Shown piece after piece: positions 1 to 9,752 of a DNA stretch of 64,000 bases. Within the stretch, counting starts at the first letter, position 1. Each line of letters opens with the position of its first letter. Under the pieces are notes generated by a model, which worked only from the letters and a program-made list of their open reading frames with translations, was not told the origin of the DNA and ran no database searches. The DNA is from Schizochytrium sp. CCTCC M209059 (taxonomy: Eukaryota > Sar > Bigyra > Thraustochytrida > Thraustochytriidae): contig KN805374.1 in assembly GCA_000818945.1 (NCBI GenBank), forward strand, positions 634,771 to 698,770, in the 5' to 3' direction. The translations under genes and the position numbers were made by a program.

Positions 1-188
1 AAAGGGCGCGCGCGCAAGTGCAGAATGGCGGGATAGGCTACTTCCGGGGCCTGTGCGCATGTCGCGCGTTAAGCAACTGCAAGCAGCAGCGGGGGGAGGG
101 AGCGCAGGCGCGACAGGCAGGCAGGCAGACAGAGTTTGGGCAAGGAGCGCGAGAAAGAGCTCGAGCAGGTCGCCACCCCGCGGAGAAA

Positions 189-1024
189 ATGGTCAAGCAG
201 AAGCTCCACACCAACCGGAACCAGAGGTAGGTCGTCGCGACGGACGAGGGCAGCGCCCCGCGCGCGCGGACGTGGGCGAGACGGGCGTCGAGTCGAGTGG
301 ATGATCATCATGATGATCATCATGCTGTGGACGAAGACCACGGTGCCGAGTGGACGACGTTCGCTGGCAGTGAAGCAAGCGGATGGCGGCTGCTCGGCGC
401 GGCGCTAGATGTAGCGACCGTCCGCATGCCTCCTCTGCTCTGCTCTGCTCGAAGTCGGCTGGGGCGCGTCCTGTGCAAATAGGCAGGCCTCGGAGCCTCG
501 TGCGTGAGGTGACCGGGGAAATGCCCTTAGCCCCGGCCATCTTGTAGCAAGCAGGAAAAGCGTTCATCTTCATCTTCATCTTCAACTTGTGCGCTCATGC
601 ACAGAGAAAAGGGGGAGGCGAGCGCAAGCGCGAGAGCGCATGGGAGGAAGGAAAAGAAGGCGATACACGAGAAGGCGAAGATGGGACGTTTTGACTAACA
701 GTGGTACCTTTACTCTTTTCTTTTCTTTTTATTGGCAAACTACAGCTACAAGGCTCACCGGAACTCCGGCCTCAAGCGCTTCCGCAAGCAGCGCTTCATG
801 TCGCAGAAGGGCTCTGACCCCAAGTACCTGCGGTAAGTGTTATTCGAAGAAATTGAAGTTGCATTTCTTAATGCGATTTGCACGCGCATAGTAAAGTTCA
901 TCTGACTGACTAGTTGACATGCACGCTCGTCTCGACGATGTGAATGTTATGTGTTTACAGCAACCTGCGCTTCGCCAAGAAGCACAACAACAAGCACGAC
1001 AAGCCGGAGGGCGACAAGGAGTAA
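189..1024 (+). CDS. RPL29: 60S ribosomal protein eL29, three exons
   Basis: Small basic protein of the large ribosomal subunit, acting in cytosolic translation. The coding sequence joins 189-226, 746-832 and 961-1024, giving 62 residues, close to the short yeast-type eL29. Exon 1 encodes MVKQKLHTNRNQ. Splicing AG to C makes the serine of the conserved NQS segment. Exon 2 carries SYKAHRNSGLKRFRKQ and then GSDPKYLR, and exon 3 carries NLRFAKKHNNKH before TAA. These match the family signature of an N-terminal HTxxNQS followed by HRNGxxxPR and DPKFLRNMRFAKKHN. Introns start GTAGGT (227) and GTAAGT (833) and end in AG at 745 and 960. The ATG lies in a good context (aaaATGG). The exons and family are read directly; expression is not shown. 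Confidence 0.93.
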
Positions 1025-1817
1025 ATTCTTTTCCCTGAAACTCTTTTCAAACTATAGCTTGTTGCACTCGCGTTTCTGATATGCTTGCTTTATTCTTGAT
1101 TTCCCTTGGCGATAATATCTTGGGAAGGGTACCTATTGCGCTTTACATTTTGCACGATGACTTGTTCGCGCCAGACTTGTTCTTCTTTGTTGTTGTCGTT
1201 GGCCGGCGGGTCGAAGTCGGGAATTAAAGCAAAGTCTTCTCTTTTTGAAAGTTGTTTTATCGCATTGTCGCTCCTTCAAGGCTGTAAACTTGATCGTTCA
1301 CATGTTTTAACTCTGACAATTCACGCAATAAACAGCAATGTCAGCTCAATTGAATTGGAAAACGATGTTGGTTTGGGTTGTTCGAACTCGAAATTGATTA
1401 GCAGAATGGCTATTAACAACTGGCTTCAGGATTGTGCTTGGACTTGAAAATGACTGTGAAGTTGATTTGTTGATTTGCTTGTGCAAAGGAAAATTGTAGG
1501 AGAGCTCAATAGCAAAGTTCATTCTCTCTCCACTCGCAACGCAAAAGCTCAGAAAATCGAAAATGCCAAGAAATCGTTCGATGGAATCCGTTTCATTCAT
1601 TGAAGAGCAAAGCTGGCCCCCAGCTCGTCCATGCCTCACAGACTCAGGTTACTCTCTTTGAGCTCTTCTCCCACTACATGTGCCTAGGGCTTCGAGTTGG
1701 CCCAAAGTGAAAAGGGTTATGCTACGTAAACATGGACCACCACCACCTCCGCCAGCAGCATATGCAAAACAGGGACGCAACGCGGTGAGTCCCGTGTGTC
1801 TGTCGCGTGAGCGCAGA
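1025..1817. other. intergenic, 3' of eL29 and 5' of the carrier
   Basis: About 790 bases, noticeably more AT-rich than the flanking genes. Open frames here lack family signatures and good start contexts. I see no RNA gene. The region presumably holds the eL29 3' UTR and the promoter of the carrier gene. Confidence 0.5.
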
Positions 1818-2909
1818 ATGGGCAACGCAGAGGCCGATGACGCGGGCGACAGCTTGCGGCTCGTGCCGACGATGTTAGCAAGCGCCGGAGCAGGCGGTCT
1901 TGCGCGGTTTCCGTGCCATCCCATTGACACCGTCAAGGCACGACTTCAGGTCCAGACGTGGCAAGCACTGCGCGGCGGGAACGGAGCCGCAGCAACCGGA
2001 CCGGCAGCAGCAGCAGCAGCAGCAGCGAATAGGGCATTGTACAGGAACTTTGCGCACGGCTTGAGCGACATTTGGAGGCAGGAAGGACTTCGAGGTCTTT
2101 ACCGCGGCTTTGGCCCCACGGTGCTGGGGTCCATGCCCGCTTCGTGCCTGTATTTCACCTCGTACGAGGTCTCCAAACGCGAGCTCGGCAAGCTCTGGGC
2201 CAGCCCTGAAGTAGAGGCAGAGGCTGCAAAAGGCAAGGTATCTTTTGCTGTAAGCTTTTGGAGCGGCATGCTCGCGGAAACGGTGAGCTGCGTCCTGTGG
2301 GTCCCCGTCGACGTGATCAAAGAGCGCATGCAAATTCAGAGCCTGCCACGCTCGTCCCAGGTCGCAGAGGTGAAAGCCTCGCAGGGAGACCGGTTTTATG
2401 CTAGCGGCTACGATGCCTTGCGTTCCATTGTGCGCACAGAGGGTTGGCGCGGTTTTTATCGCGGGTACGGGGCGACAGTGATGTCCTTTGGGCCCTTCTC
2501 CGCCATGTATTTTATGTTCTACGAGCAATTCAAGAGCTTTGCGGAGACGTTGTCCTCGCAATCGCGTCAGCGAGGCGCGGTAACTGACTTGTCACTCTCC
2601 GTGCTGCTGGGCTGCGGAGCTCTGGCTGGGGCGAGTGCCTCGCTCTGTACGAATCCGCTCGACATTGTCAAATTGCGGCTCCAGGTGCAGCGTCAGTACG
2701 CTTCAAGCAAGTCGGCGCCGGTAAATGCTGGATCGTCATCTGAGCAATACAAGCACATGCTGGATGGACTGACCAAGTTAGTACGCCACGAGGGGCTACG
2801 AGGAATGATGCAGGGCGTGGGCGCCCGCATGGCATTTCACGCGCCAGCTACTGCCGTGAACATGGCCCTTTTTGAAAAACTCAAGGGTGTGACATATGCC
2901 CTGTTCTAG
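1818..2909 (+). CDS. SLC25 mitochondrial carrier family protein
   Basis: Six-helix solute carrier of the mitochondrial inner membrane (possibly another organelle). Three tandem ~100-residue repeats each carry the PxD/E-x-x-K/R signature: PIDTVKARLQVQ near residue 35, PVDVIKERMQIQ near 163 and NPLDIVKLRLQVQ near 278. Each is followed by a matching G-rich second-helix motif such as GLRGLYRGFGPT and GWRGFYRGYGAT. The length of 363 residues is slightly above the usual ~300, because of an alanine run (~58-70) and loop insertions. I chose ATG 1818 (MGNAEADD) because the upstream open frame is proline-rich and carrier-unlike; an in-frame start at 1680 would not be ATG. The substrate cannot be assigned. 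The tryptophan before the second signature and the absent EF-hands argue against an aspartate/glutamate or ATP-Mg carrier. It is convergent with the next gene. Confidence 0.9.
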   Translation: MGNAEADDAGDSLRLVPTMLASAGAGGLARFPCHPIDTVKARLQVQTWQALRGGNGAAATGPAAAAAAAANRALYRNFAHGLSDIWRQEGLRGLYRGFGPTVLGSMPASCLYFTSYEVSKRELGKLWASPEVEAEAAKGKVSFAVSFWSGMLAETVSCVLWVPVDVIKERMQIQSLPRSSQVAEVKASQGDRFYASGYDALRSIVRTEGWRGFYRGYGATVMSFGPFSAMYFMFYEQFKSFAETLSSQSRQRGAVTDLSLSVLLGCGALAGASASLCTNPLDIVKLRLQVQRQYASSKSAPVNAGSSSEQYKHMLDGLTKLVRHEGLRGMMQGVGARMAFHAPATAVNMALFEKLKGVTYALF

Positions 2910-3228
2910 CGTAGGTCTTTCCCGAGTTTCGACGCAAGGAAAGAGAGAAAAGAGGAAAGAATAAAAACGAAGCAAAGCAAAGCAAAACAAAACAAAACAA
3001 AACGAAACCAAAAACGTAAAAGCCGTGACGAATGCAAAATGTGTGTTAAAGCTAGGCTAGTTCAGGCGAGGCTGGGTAGGCTGGCTATGTGGTTGTACTC
3101 ACTCTCCAGGAGCGCGGACGATTTGTGCTCAAGCGAGCGAGCGAGTACGCATGCACGCGCGCACGCGCGATAGCACGCGCGCACGCTCACAAGATAGCAC
3201 ATACGAACGCAGGGCAGATTAAGCGCAT
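2910..3228. other. convergent 3' spacer with AAAGC/AAAAC repeats
   Basis: Spacer between the stop codons of two converging genes. It contains a run of AAAGC then AAAAC pentanucleotides at about 2970-3008 and a purine/pyrimidine alternating GCGCGCAC stretch near 3150-3190. It probably contains both 3' UTRs. No coding evidence. Confidence 0.5.
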
Positions 3229-3867
3229 CTACCAGCTTCCCTCCTGCACCTCCTTGGTAGGGCCCGTCCACGGCGCAGGCTTGCCCGGAGGAGGTGGGAT
3301 GCCCTTGGTCTTGGCCTCGGCGACAACGTCAATCTTCTCCCATTCGGACCAGGCCATGGGGAGGTGAGTGGGCAAGTTCTCCTTGAGCTTGGAGTCCATA
3401 CCCTCCCAAGTGCTGGCCATGGCCGAGCGCGTGCCCGAGGGATCGTAGCGGAGCACGGCCGGGTTCTTGTTGCCCGGGGAGCCAGACCGGGGTGGCTCCT
3501 CGCCAGCCTTTGGCAGATGGAGTTGCGCGGCCTGTTCGTTGCGGATGTACAGCGGCTCCGGCATGTTCCTCGAGGTATCGCGCGTGTAGTAGTTGGTGTC
3601 ATAAGGATCCTCGTCGTTCTCCTTGATCGGGGTGAACGCGCCTTGCGACTGCGAGCCGGGCGAGGGGTAGCGGTATCCCTTGCCAAACTTGGACTTTTTA
3701 GAGTTGGGGAAAGTCTCGTACGAGCTTCGGTTGGGCGCAAACATGAAGAATTCCTTCACCTTGTCCACGAGCGAGCTCATCTCGCGCGTCTGCCCGGCCG
3801 CGCCTGCCGCCGCGCGGGCGACCTGGGTGCTGCCGCGAAGGCCCTGCTTGGTGGTGGCCGCCAGCAT
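3229..3867 (-). CDS. unrecognised protein with mitochondrial-type N-terminus
   Basis: A 212-residue protein starting at ATG 3867 (MLAATTKQGLRGSTQVARAA). The first ~40 residues are rich in Arg, Ala, Ser and Thr with almost no acidic residues, typical of a matrix-targeting presequence. The mature part has no transmembrane segment and is rich in Pro, Tyr, Lys and Asn. Features include FFMFAPNRSSYETFP, GKGYRYPSPGSQ, a tyrosine-rich DPYDTNYYTRD stretch, LPMAWSEWEKID, and a proline-rich end (GIPPPPGKPAPW). The composition resembles accessory subunits of inner-membrane complexes, such as small supernumerary complex I proteins, but I cannot match a family. That remains a guess. The longer upstream frame to 3981 starts at a weaker ATG and adds Arg/Cys-rich sequence unlike a presequence. 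Confidence 0.7.
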   Translation of the reverse strand: MLAATTKQGLRGSTQVARAAAGAAGQTREMSSLVDKVKEFFMFAPNRSSYETFPNSKKSKFGKGYRYPSPGSQSQGAFTPIKENDEDPYDTNYYTRDTSRNMPEPLYIRNEQAAQLHLPKAGEEPPRSGSPGNKNPAVLRYDPSGTRSAMASTWEGMDSKLKENLPTHLPMAWSEWEKIDVVAEAKTKGIPPPPGKPAPWTGPTKEVQEGSW

Positions 3868-5640
3868 CTTGCTCGCTGCGTGCCTTCGCTCGCTGCTAAG
3901 CTGCTCTGCGACCCTGCGCTCCGAACGGCACCTGCTCTCCGCTCCTCGCTCGCACGGGCGCAAGCGTTTTCCTTCGCACACGCGTGCTCTTCGCGGCTCT
4001 GCAGCGGCGGCGGCAGCAGCGCCGGCGACACAAGCAGCAGCACAACAGCAGCGGCAGCAGCCGCAGTGGCAGCAGAAGCGACAAGTGGACCTTTGCAGTG
4101 CCCCCCAAGTCGTTTAAACCGGAAAGATGCACTTGCGCCCCAGGTCAGCGCACTTGCCTCGCGTCTGCTGGATGAGAAACCGCGAGTTAACTATTCCTAC
4201 AGCTACAAGTCAAAATTGATGCATGCGCAAGTCAAGCTTTGCCCTGCTAGACTCAACTTTGGGGCGCTCAGGTCTCGTGCCGTTGTTATAATAATTTTAC
4301 AATTGTGCCACCATTAGAAGACTACGATAGGCTAAGAAGCTCGTCTTCACGACTCACTCTGTCAGATGCGACGCCAACGAGGTCGATCTCCTCGCCGCTC
4401 GAGGCACTTGCAGGTGCGTGACGCCAGCGCTGTGCTTCGAAGGCATTCACGAGAGGATCTTTTCACGTATACTCTTGCCAGTGCTGCTCGCGAGGTTCTT
4501 GTCTTGGGCTGGGCTCTCTTTTCCGGCCCCGACTGCGAGCTGAGATTCATTACTTGGTTGTCACGGTGTGAGGCATTATCCAGATCTCGGGCAGGGGATA
4601 AAAGGGAGGAGGCTAGCAAGGCCGTCGTGTGAGAGCTGGAAAAGCAAAGAAAACGATCTAGACGAGCATTGTAGCGGCAAGGATCCACAAATCACAAGCC
4701 TTCTGTCTGGAGTGGAAACGTCGATCATCGGCGAGCTCTCAAGCTGTTTGTTTGTTTGTTTGCTGGATTCGCAACTCCGCTTGCCTTCGAGTTGACGGGC
4801 AGCTGGCTGATCAAGCTGGTTATACTGTCTTCCAACCTAGGTCTCGTCGGGACTTACGTAAAGGCCGACTTGCCCGGGCGGCTGGCTGCCCGTAACATAC
4901 GTGGTATAGCTCAGCTATACTACATGCCGTACAAAACACGCATCAAGCAAGCAGCTGAACTTCGAGCAAGCAAGGCGCCCTGGCTCCTCTCCCTTCCTTC
5001 CTCTGTATTCCATCCCAGCCCAGCCCCGCCCATTCCCAATCCATTCCACGCGGTTCCCCCACTTGCGCAACAGCGGCCAGGCGAAACAGACAGAAAGGCA
5101 GCAGCAGCAGCAGCAGCAGCAGACGGGCGGCAGACAGGCTGCGAGCGGAGGAGCGAGCGAGCAAGCAAGCAAGCAAGCGGCCAGGGCCCGCGCAGACCCT
5201 CGCGCGGCAGCGAAGGGAAAGAGGCCGCGAGGCGGCGCGTCGGCCTCGGGCCTTGGCTTCGTGTCTCGAGCTCACCAGCCGCAGCTCATCTTCGTCGTCG
5301 TCCGCGAGCTCGTTCATCCATCCATCCATCGATCCATCCATCGCTCCTTCGCTCCATCCGTACGCCCGCTCGCCTCGCGCGCGCGGCCGCTCTCTCCTCT
5401 CTCTCCCCGCGCGCGGGCGTCCGACCGCGGGCGCGCGGCGAGGGCCGTCGGCGAGAAGCAGAAGCCGCGCGGCAGTTCGGGCAGACCGCGGCGTCGGCCC
5501 GAGAGCCACGAGTCGCGCGCCGCCGCGGCGGAGGCAGACGCGGGCGCAGACCCAGACGCAGAAGCCCGCGCGGGCGGCAGCAGCAGTAGCAGCGGCGCCA
5601 GAGCGGAGCGCAGCGCCGTCGACGGCGAAAAGAGGGCAGG
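3868..5640. other. divergent intergenic region upstream of GCL
   Basis: About 1.8 kb between two divergent starts. It holds (CAG)n tracts (near 4010-4080 and 5098-5122), a CATC-type run (5310-5345) and very GC-rich, CG-dinucleotide-rich sequence just before the GCL start. Open frames here are low complexity (Ala/Arg/Gln/Ser), lack ATG support and match nothing I know. They are probably chance frames in UTR and promoter DNA. Confidence 0.5.
5098..5122. repeat. (CAG)n microsatellite
   Basis: Short run of CAG triplets in the region upstream of the glutamate-cysteine ligase gene, within likely 5' UTR or promoter DNA. Confidence 0.85.
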
Positions 5641-7902
5641 ATGGGCTTCCTCGAGAGCGGCAGCCCCATGCGCTGGGAGGACACCCCGGAGTACCACAAG
5701 ATCCTGGACTATGTCATCAAGCACGGCGTGACGCAGTTCCTTGAGGTTTACGAAAAGGTCAAGGACCGAAAGAATGACGTGCTGCTCTGGGGAGACGAGC
5801 TCGAATTTCACGTGTACAAGACCATGCCCGACGGCTCCGTCAAGCTCAGCCTGCGCGCGCATGACCTCCTCGCCAAGCTCGAGGCTGAAGACGCCGAGCT
5901 TCTCAGCAAGGAGGGTACCATTCCCCAGGCCACCTGGCACCCAGAGTACGGCGCATGGATGATCGAGGCGACCCCGTACGGTCCATACGGAGGCTTCTCC
6001 GAGGATCTTCGCGATGTCGAGCCCAGTCTCCGATATCGTCGCCGACGCATCGTCTCGGCCCTCGACAAGGACGAAGGTCTCTGTTCTCTCGTGGCCTGGC
6101 CTCTCATGGGCGTCGGCGACTTTTGCGTGCCCTCGGGACTTAAGCCCGGTGGGTCCGTTGCCGAGTCCTATTTTCTCCCTGATGAGCTGATCAACCCGCA
6201 CCCTCGTTTTGCGACGCTCACGCGCAACATTCGTCTTCGCAGGGGCAAAAAGGTCGACATTCGTCTCCCTCTCTTCATGGACGAAAAGACGAGCCTCGAA
6301 CCGGAGTCGGTCACGGGCAAGACGTTCGCAATCAAATCGCAAGACAACCTCACAGAGACCCGCACGCGCCCAAAGGATGTCTACATGGATGCCATGGGAT
6401 TCGGCATGGGCTGCTGCTGCCTGCAAGTCACCTTTCAGGCACGCGATCTTCGCGAGTCGCGCATTCTTTACGACCAGCTCGCTATGCTTTGCCCCATCTT
6501 TCTGGCGCTCTCAGCCGCGGCGCCCGTCTTCAAGGGCGTTCTCGTAGACACGGACGTGCGCTGGCAAGTGATTGCGCAGAGCGTCGACTGCCGTACGCCC
6601 GTCAACCTCGGCGCTGCTGAAAAGCCATCCACCTTGCCTGGGGCCACCACGCCCCAGCGCGGCACCCAACGCATCTCCAAGTCGCGTTACGACGCCATCG
6701 ATTGCTTCATCTCCACGGAGCCTAGCCTCCGTCCAGAGTACAACGATGGCGCAATGGAGATGAACCAAGAGGCTCTTGACACGCTGCTTGCGAGCGGCAT
6801 TGACGAGCCTCTCGCCCGCCACGTGGCCCATCTCTTTGTGCGTGACCCCTTGGTTGTCTTTAGTGAGCGCATCGAGCAAGTCGACGACAAGCTTTCCACA
6901 GAGCACTTTGAGAATATCCAGAGCACCAATTGGAACACCATGCGCTGGAAGCCCCCAGGTCTCGACGTCAAGACGGGCTGGCGGGTAGAATTCCGTCCCA
7001 TGGAGAAGCAGCTCACGGACTTTGAAGACGCCGCATACATTACGATCATCGTGCTCATTACTCGCGTCATCCTCTTTTTCGATCTCACTCTTTATGTGCC
7101 TATTTCAAAGGTTGACGAGAACATGCGCCGAGCGCACGCGCGCAACGCCGTTCTCGAGCAGAAATTCTATTTCCGCAAAGATCTCCTCGTCCTCAGCGAA
7201 CAGTGTGATGAGGACCAAGCCCAGGCTCAGGCCCAAGCTCAGGCCCAGGCCCACGCCAAGACCCCGGTGGAGGAAGAATATCATGAAATGACCATTGCCG
7301 AGATCCTCACGGGCAAGGGTGAGGAGTTTCCGGGTCTCTTCCCACTCATTTCCGCCTATCTTGAGATCATGCAGGCGGACCCGGAGACGGTCGAGCTTGT
7401 CAATGTCTACATGGATCTCCTCATTGCACGATCTACAGGCGACATGCCCACAACCGCCTCGTGGATGCGCGATTTTGTGCAAAAGCACCCCGACTACAAG
7501 GGTGACTCTGTCGTCTCGGAGAAAATTGCCAGCGATCTCGTGCATCACTGCGAAAAGCTTAGCAACGGCGAAATCCAGGACGAGGCCCTTCTCGGCAGCA
7601 ACAAAATTTTTCCTCTCTCGGTCGACCGCTGCAGTCGCGTTAATCCGCGTGCGACCACAAAGGATTCGGCCATGCCTTCGATTCCCGCAACGCCACCGCA
7701 GCCTCTTAAGAAACGTTTGCGGGGTGCTAGCTTTCATGAGGAGATCGAAGGCGACAGCCGCTACCTTTACCGCTGCAGCCTCGTACGCTCCCTTGTGGAA
7801 AAGTACAAGAACATGCCCGCCAACAAACACAACCTTACTCGCAAGGGTTTTGCGGACACACCTGCATTTCTGGACTCGGTTTCGGCAAAGATGTCAAACT
7901 AG
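5641..7902 (+). CDS. GCLC/GSH1: glutamate-cysteine ligase catalytic subunit
   Basis: Cytosolic, rate-limiting enzyme of glutathione synthesis: ATP-dependent joining of the Glu gamma-carboxyl to Cys. The 753-residue protein carries the eukaryotic type family hallmarks in order: LWGDELEFHVYK (~48), WHPEYGAWMIEATPYGPYG (~99), MDAMGFGMGCCCLQVTFQA (~249), KSRYDAIDCFIS (~347), STNWNTMRWKPP (~428) and GWRVEFRPME (~446). Acidic residues of the first two motifs line the Glu/ATP-Mg site in characterised homologues. It is longer than human GCLC (637) and yeast Gsh1 (678), partly through a Gln-Ala repeat at ~526-540 (DNA 7213-7260) and a C-terminal extension. The start ATG 5641 follows an extremely GC-rich leader. 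No intron. It converges on SF3B4. Confidence 0.97.
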   Translation: MGFLESGSPMRWEDTPEYHKILDYVIKHGVTQFLEVYEKVKDRKNDVLLWGDELEFHVYKTMPDGSVKLSLRAHDLLAKLEAEDAELLSKEGTIPQATWHPEYGAWMIEATPYGPYGGFSEDLRDVEPSLRYRRRRIVSALDKDEGLCSLVAWPLMGVGDFCVPSGLKPGGSVAESYFLPDELINPHPRFATLTRNIRLRRGKKVDIRLPLFMDEKTSLEPESVTGKTFAIKSQDNLTETRTRPKDVYMDAMGFGMGCCCLQVTFQARDLRESRILYDQLAMLCPIFLALSAAAPVFKGVLVDTDVRWQVIAQSVDCRTPVNLGAAEKPSTLPGATTPQRGTQRISKSRYDAIDCFISTEPSLRPEYNDGAMEMNQEALDTLLASGIDEPLARHVAHLFVRDPLVVFSERIEQVDDKLSTEHFENIQSTNWNTMRWKPPGLDVKTGWRVEFRPMEKQLTDFEDAAYITIIVLITRVILFFDLTLYVPISKVDENMRRAHARNAVLEQKFYFRKDLLVLSEQCDEDQAQAQAQAQAQAHAKTPVEEEYHEMTIAEILTGKGEEFPGLFPLISAYLEIMQADPETVELVNVYMDLLIARSTGDMPTTASWMRDFVQKHPDYKGDSVVSEKIASDLVHHCEKLSNGEIQDEALLGSNKIFPLSVDRCSRVNPRATTKDSAMPSIPATPPQPLKKRLRGASFHEEIEGDSRYLYRCSLVRSLVEKYKNMPANKHNLTRKGFADTPAFLDSVSAKMSN

Positions 7903-7957
7903 GAATTAAAGTAAAAAAAACAGCAAGCTTCGAACCGAATGCGACTACTTGGCTCAC

Positions 7958-7988
<31 letters not shown>

Positions 7989-8236
7989 AGGCGGCAAAAC
8001 GTTGGCGGTGCTGATCTTTGTTGTGATGATCGCGCTCACTGTCAGTAATGATTTCTGACAACGTGTACTGTTATTGATGAGTTATCGCGATCTCGCTCTC
8101 GCTCTCGGCACTGACTGACTAAAAAAAAGTGCAAGCAGGCAATCTTCATCATCACGGCCCATTTCAGTTCTCTTGGCAGCCGTTGGTAGCAATGCTTACC
8201 ACATTTCTCTGCAAATCAGATCAACCCCTACCTCTT
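7903..8236. other. convergent 3' spacer with (GAA)n
   Basis: Shared 3' region of GCL and SF3B4. It contains a GAA triplet run at 7961-7989 and short A-tracts at 7911-7920 and 8121-8128. No further gene signal seen. Confidence 0.5.
7961..7989. repeat. (GAA)n microsatellite
   Basis: About ten uninterrupted GAA/AAG triplets 60 bases after the GCL stop codon. Confidence 0.9.
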
Positions 8237-8535
8237 TCACGACATCTTAAAAGGAAAATAGAAAAGCTCACTTGGGGGGCGGGGGTGGCGTCCATTCGGG
8301 AATCTGTATTGCTGAGGCAGGGGCGGCGGGGCAGGCATTGGAGGCGGAAGCCCTTGCATGGGCAAAGGCGGTGGATGCATCAAGTATGGCGCTGTCCCAA
8401 AGTAATGTTGCTGCTGGTGGCCTGGCCAGGCGTTTTGCTGGTAACCATTCGACGCTCCCATTCCATATTGAGGCATAGGCGGAGGCCGAGCCATCGGCGG
8501 CGGCATCTGGTGCATATGCATTTGCGTCTGCTGTC

Positions 8536-8566
<31 letters not shown>

Positions 8567-9295
8567 AAGATTGTGATACTGTGCTTGCGAATTTGGAGCG
8601 TACGCCCCTGTAGCGGGACTCTTGCCACCCGCGGCAGAGTTTGAGCCAGGGCGAGAACCCTTCTCTTCGGCTTTTTTCGCTTGCATTTCGGCAGCAAGCA
8701 GCCGCTCGGCCTGCGACCCATGCCTTTCCGTCTTGGAACCCTTTTTGAGTGCATACTGAACACGAACCTGACGGTTGCAGAGAAACTGGCCATTCATACA
8801 CTGAATGGCCAAGTCCGAAGCCTCAAAGCTATCATATGAGATGAAGCCAAATTGCGCAGCCGCGCCGCTGCCACCGTTCGCCGATCCACCCCCTTCGCCC
8901 TTTCGCACGGTCGCACGAAGCACGGTCCCAAACGTCGAAAACGTATCGTACAAGAGCTTCTCGTTTACCATAGGATCCAAATTACCCACAAACAGATTTG
9001 CGCCAATCTCTACGCTGCGATCCATGCTACTACGACTCACGCGCATTGGAGCAGAGAATAACTTGACCATGTTCATGATCTTGTGCGCATAAGCTGCATC
9101 CGAAGCCTGTTTGAACTCCACAAAGCCATACCCGTAGTGCGTGCCGGTAACCTTATCCTTGGGCATAAAAACCGACGAGATCGGCCCGCATTGCACAAAG
9201 AGCTCCCACAAAAGGTCCTCGCTCACGCGGCTGTCCAAATTGCTCACGTGGCAGGTGGCCTCCTGGTTGCGTTGGTGTTGCACGGCGGCGCTCAT
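8237..9295 (-). CDS. SF3B4: splicing factor 3B subunit 4 (SAP49/Hsh49)
   Basis: Nuclear U2 snRNP SF3b component that contacts pre-mRNA near the branch site and binds SF3B2. The 352-residue protein has two RRMs. RRM1 (~13-91) has RNP2 CHVSNL and RNP1 YGYGFVEF. RRM2 (~99-185) has RNP2 LFVGNL and RNP1-like FGFISYDS. The NQEAT start just before RRM1 and the linker RSSMDRSVEIGANLFVGNL are very typical of SF3B4. The tail is low-complexity Gln/Pro/Met with a polyglutamine run (DNA ~8532-8567), as in other SF3B4 proteins. The last ~15 residues are odd. A GTGAGC donor-like site lies near the 3' end (about 8267), and an alternative frame ends in PEWTPPPPPK, so the exact C-terminus could differ by splicing or a sequence error. 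Start ATG 9295 directly precedes the conserved region. Confidence 0.95.
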
Positions 9296-9752
9296 TGTGC
9301 TTCTGCTCTACTCTGCTTTGGTCTGCTCCGCTTCTCAGGACCTTGCGGGTTTTGTGAAGCCGCGCGCTTACCCTAAGAGCGCACTGCGAGGGGACAAACT
9401 CGCGCGTAGAGCACCGACCGCCTCCTTTAAACGAGTTCCTCGCGCGCAAGGCCGCTCCGGCCTGCGCGGCGTGAGGGTTGCCTCGTTGGTTACGAGTTTG
9501 CTTGCTCGCCTTCACTTGCCCTCCAAGCAACAAAGCAACTAAGCAAGCACTACGAAGGCAGACCTATTTGGCGCGCGCGCGCGAAGGAGCGCAGACCCGG
9601 AGCAAGCGCGCAAGCGCGCAAGCGAGCAAGCAGACAAGCTAGCACGGACGCACGCGAGCGCGCAAGCAAGCAAGCAAGCAAAGAAGCAAGCGAGCAAGCA
9701 AAGAAGCAGCCTTCAAGGAGTGCGAGCTACTCTCACTCGCGTCGTTAACGCT
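9296..9752. promoter_or_regulatory. compact divergent promoter region, SF3B4/TAP42
   Basis: Only 457 bases separate the divergent starts of SF3B4 and TAP42, so both promoters must lie here or overlap. It contains a degenerate GCAA/GCAAGC array (9600-9708) just before the TAP42 start. No clear TATA box is visible. Regulatory role is inferred from position only. Confidence 0.5.

Noticed and set aside
1346..1639. Minus-strand 97-residue frame after eL29
   Set aside because: AT-rich, no conserved motif, no supporting context.
3364..4317. 317-residue plus-strand frame opposite the mitochondrial-type gene
   Set aside because: Antisense shadow with composition driven by the opposite strand; no domains.
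4756..5589. 277-residue plus-strand open frame before the GCL gene
   Set aside because: Does not start with ATG, is low-complexity Arg/Ala/Ser, and lies in GC-rich leader DNA.
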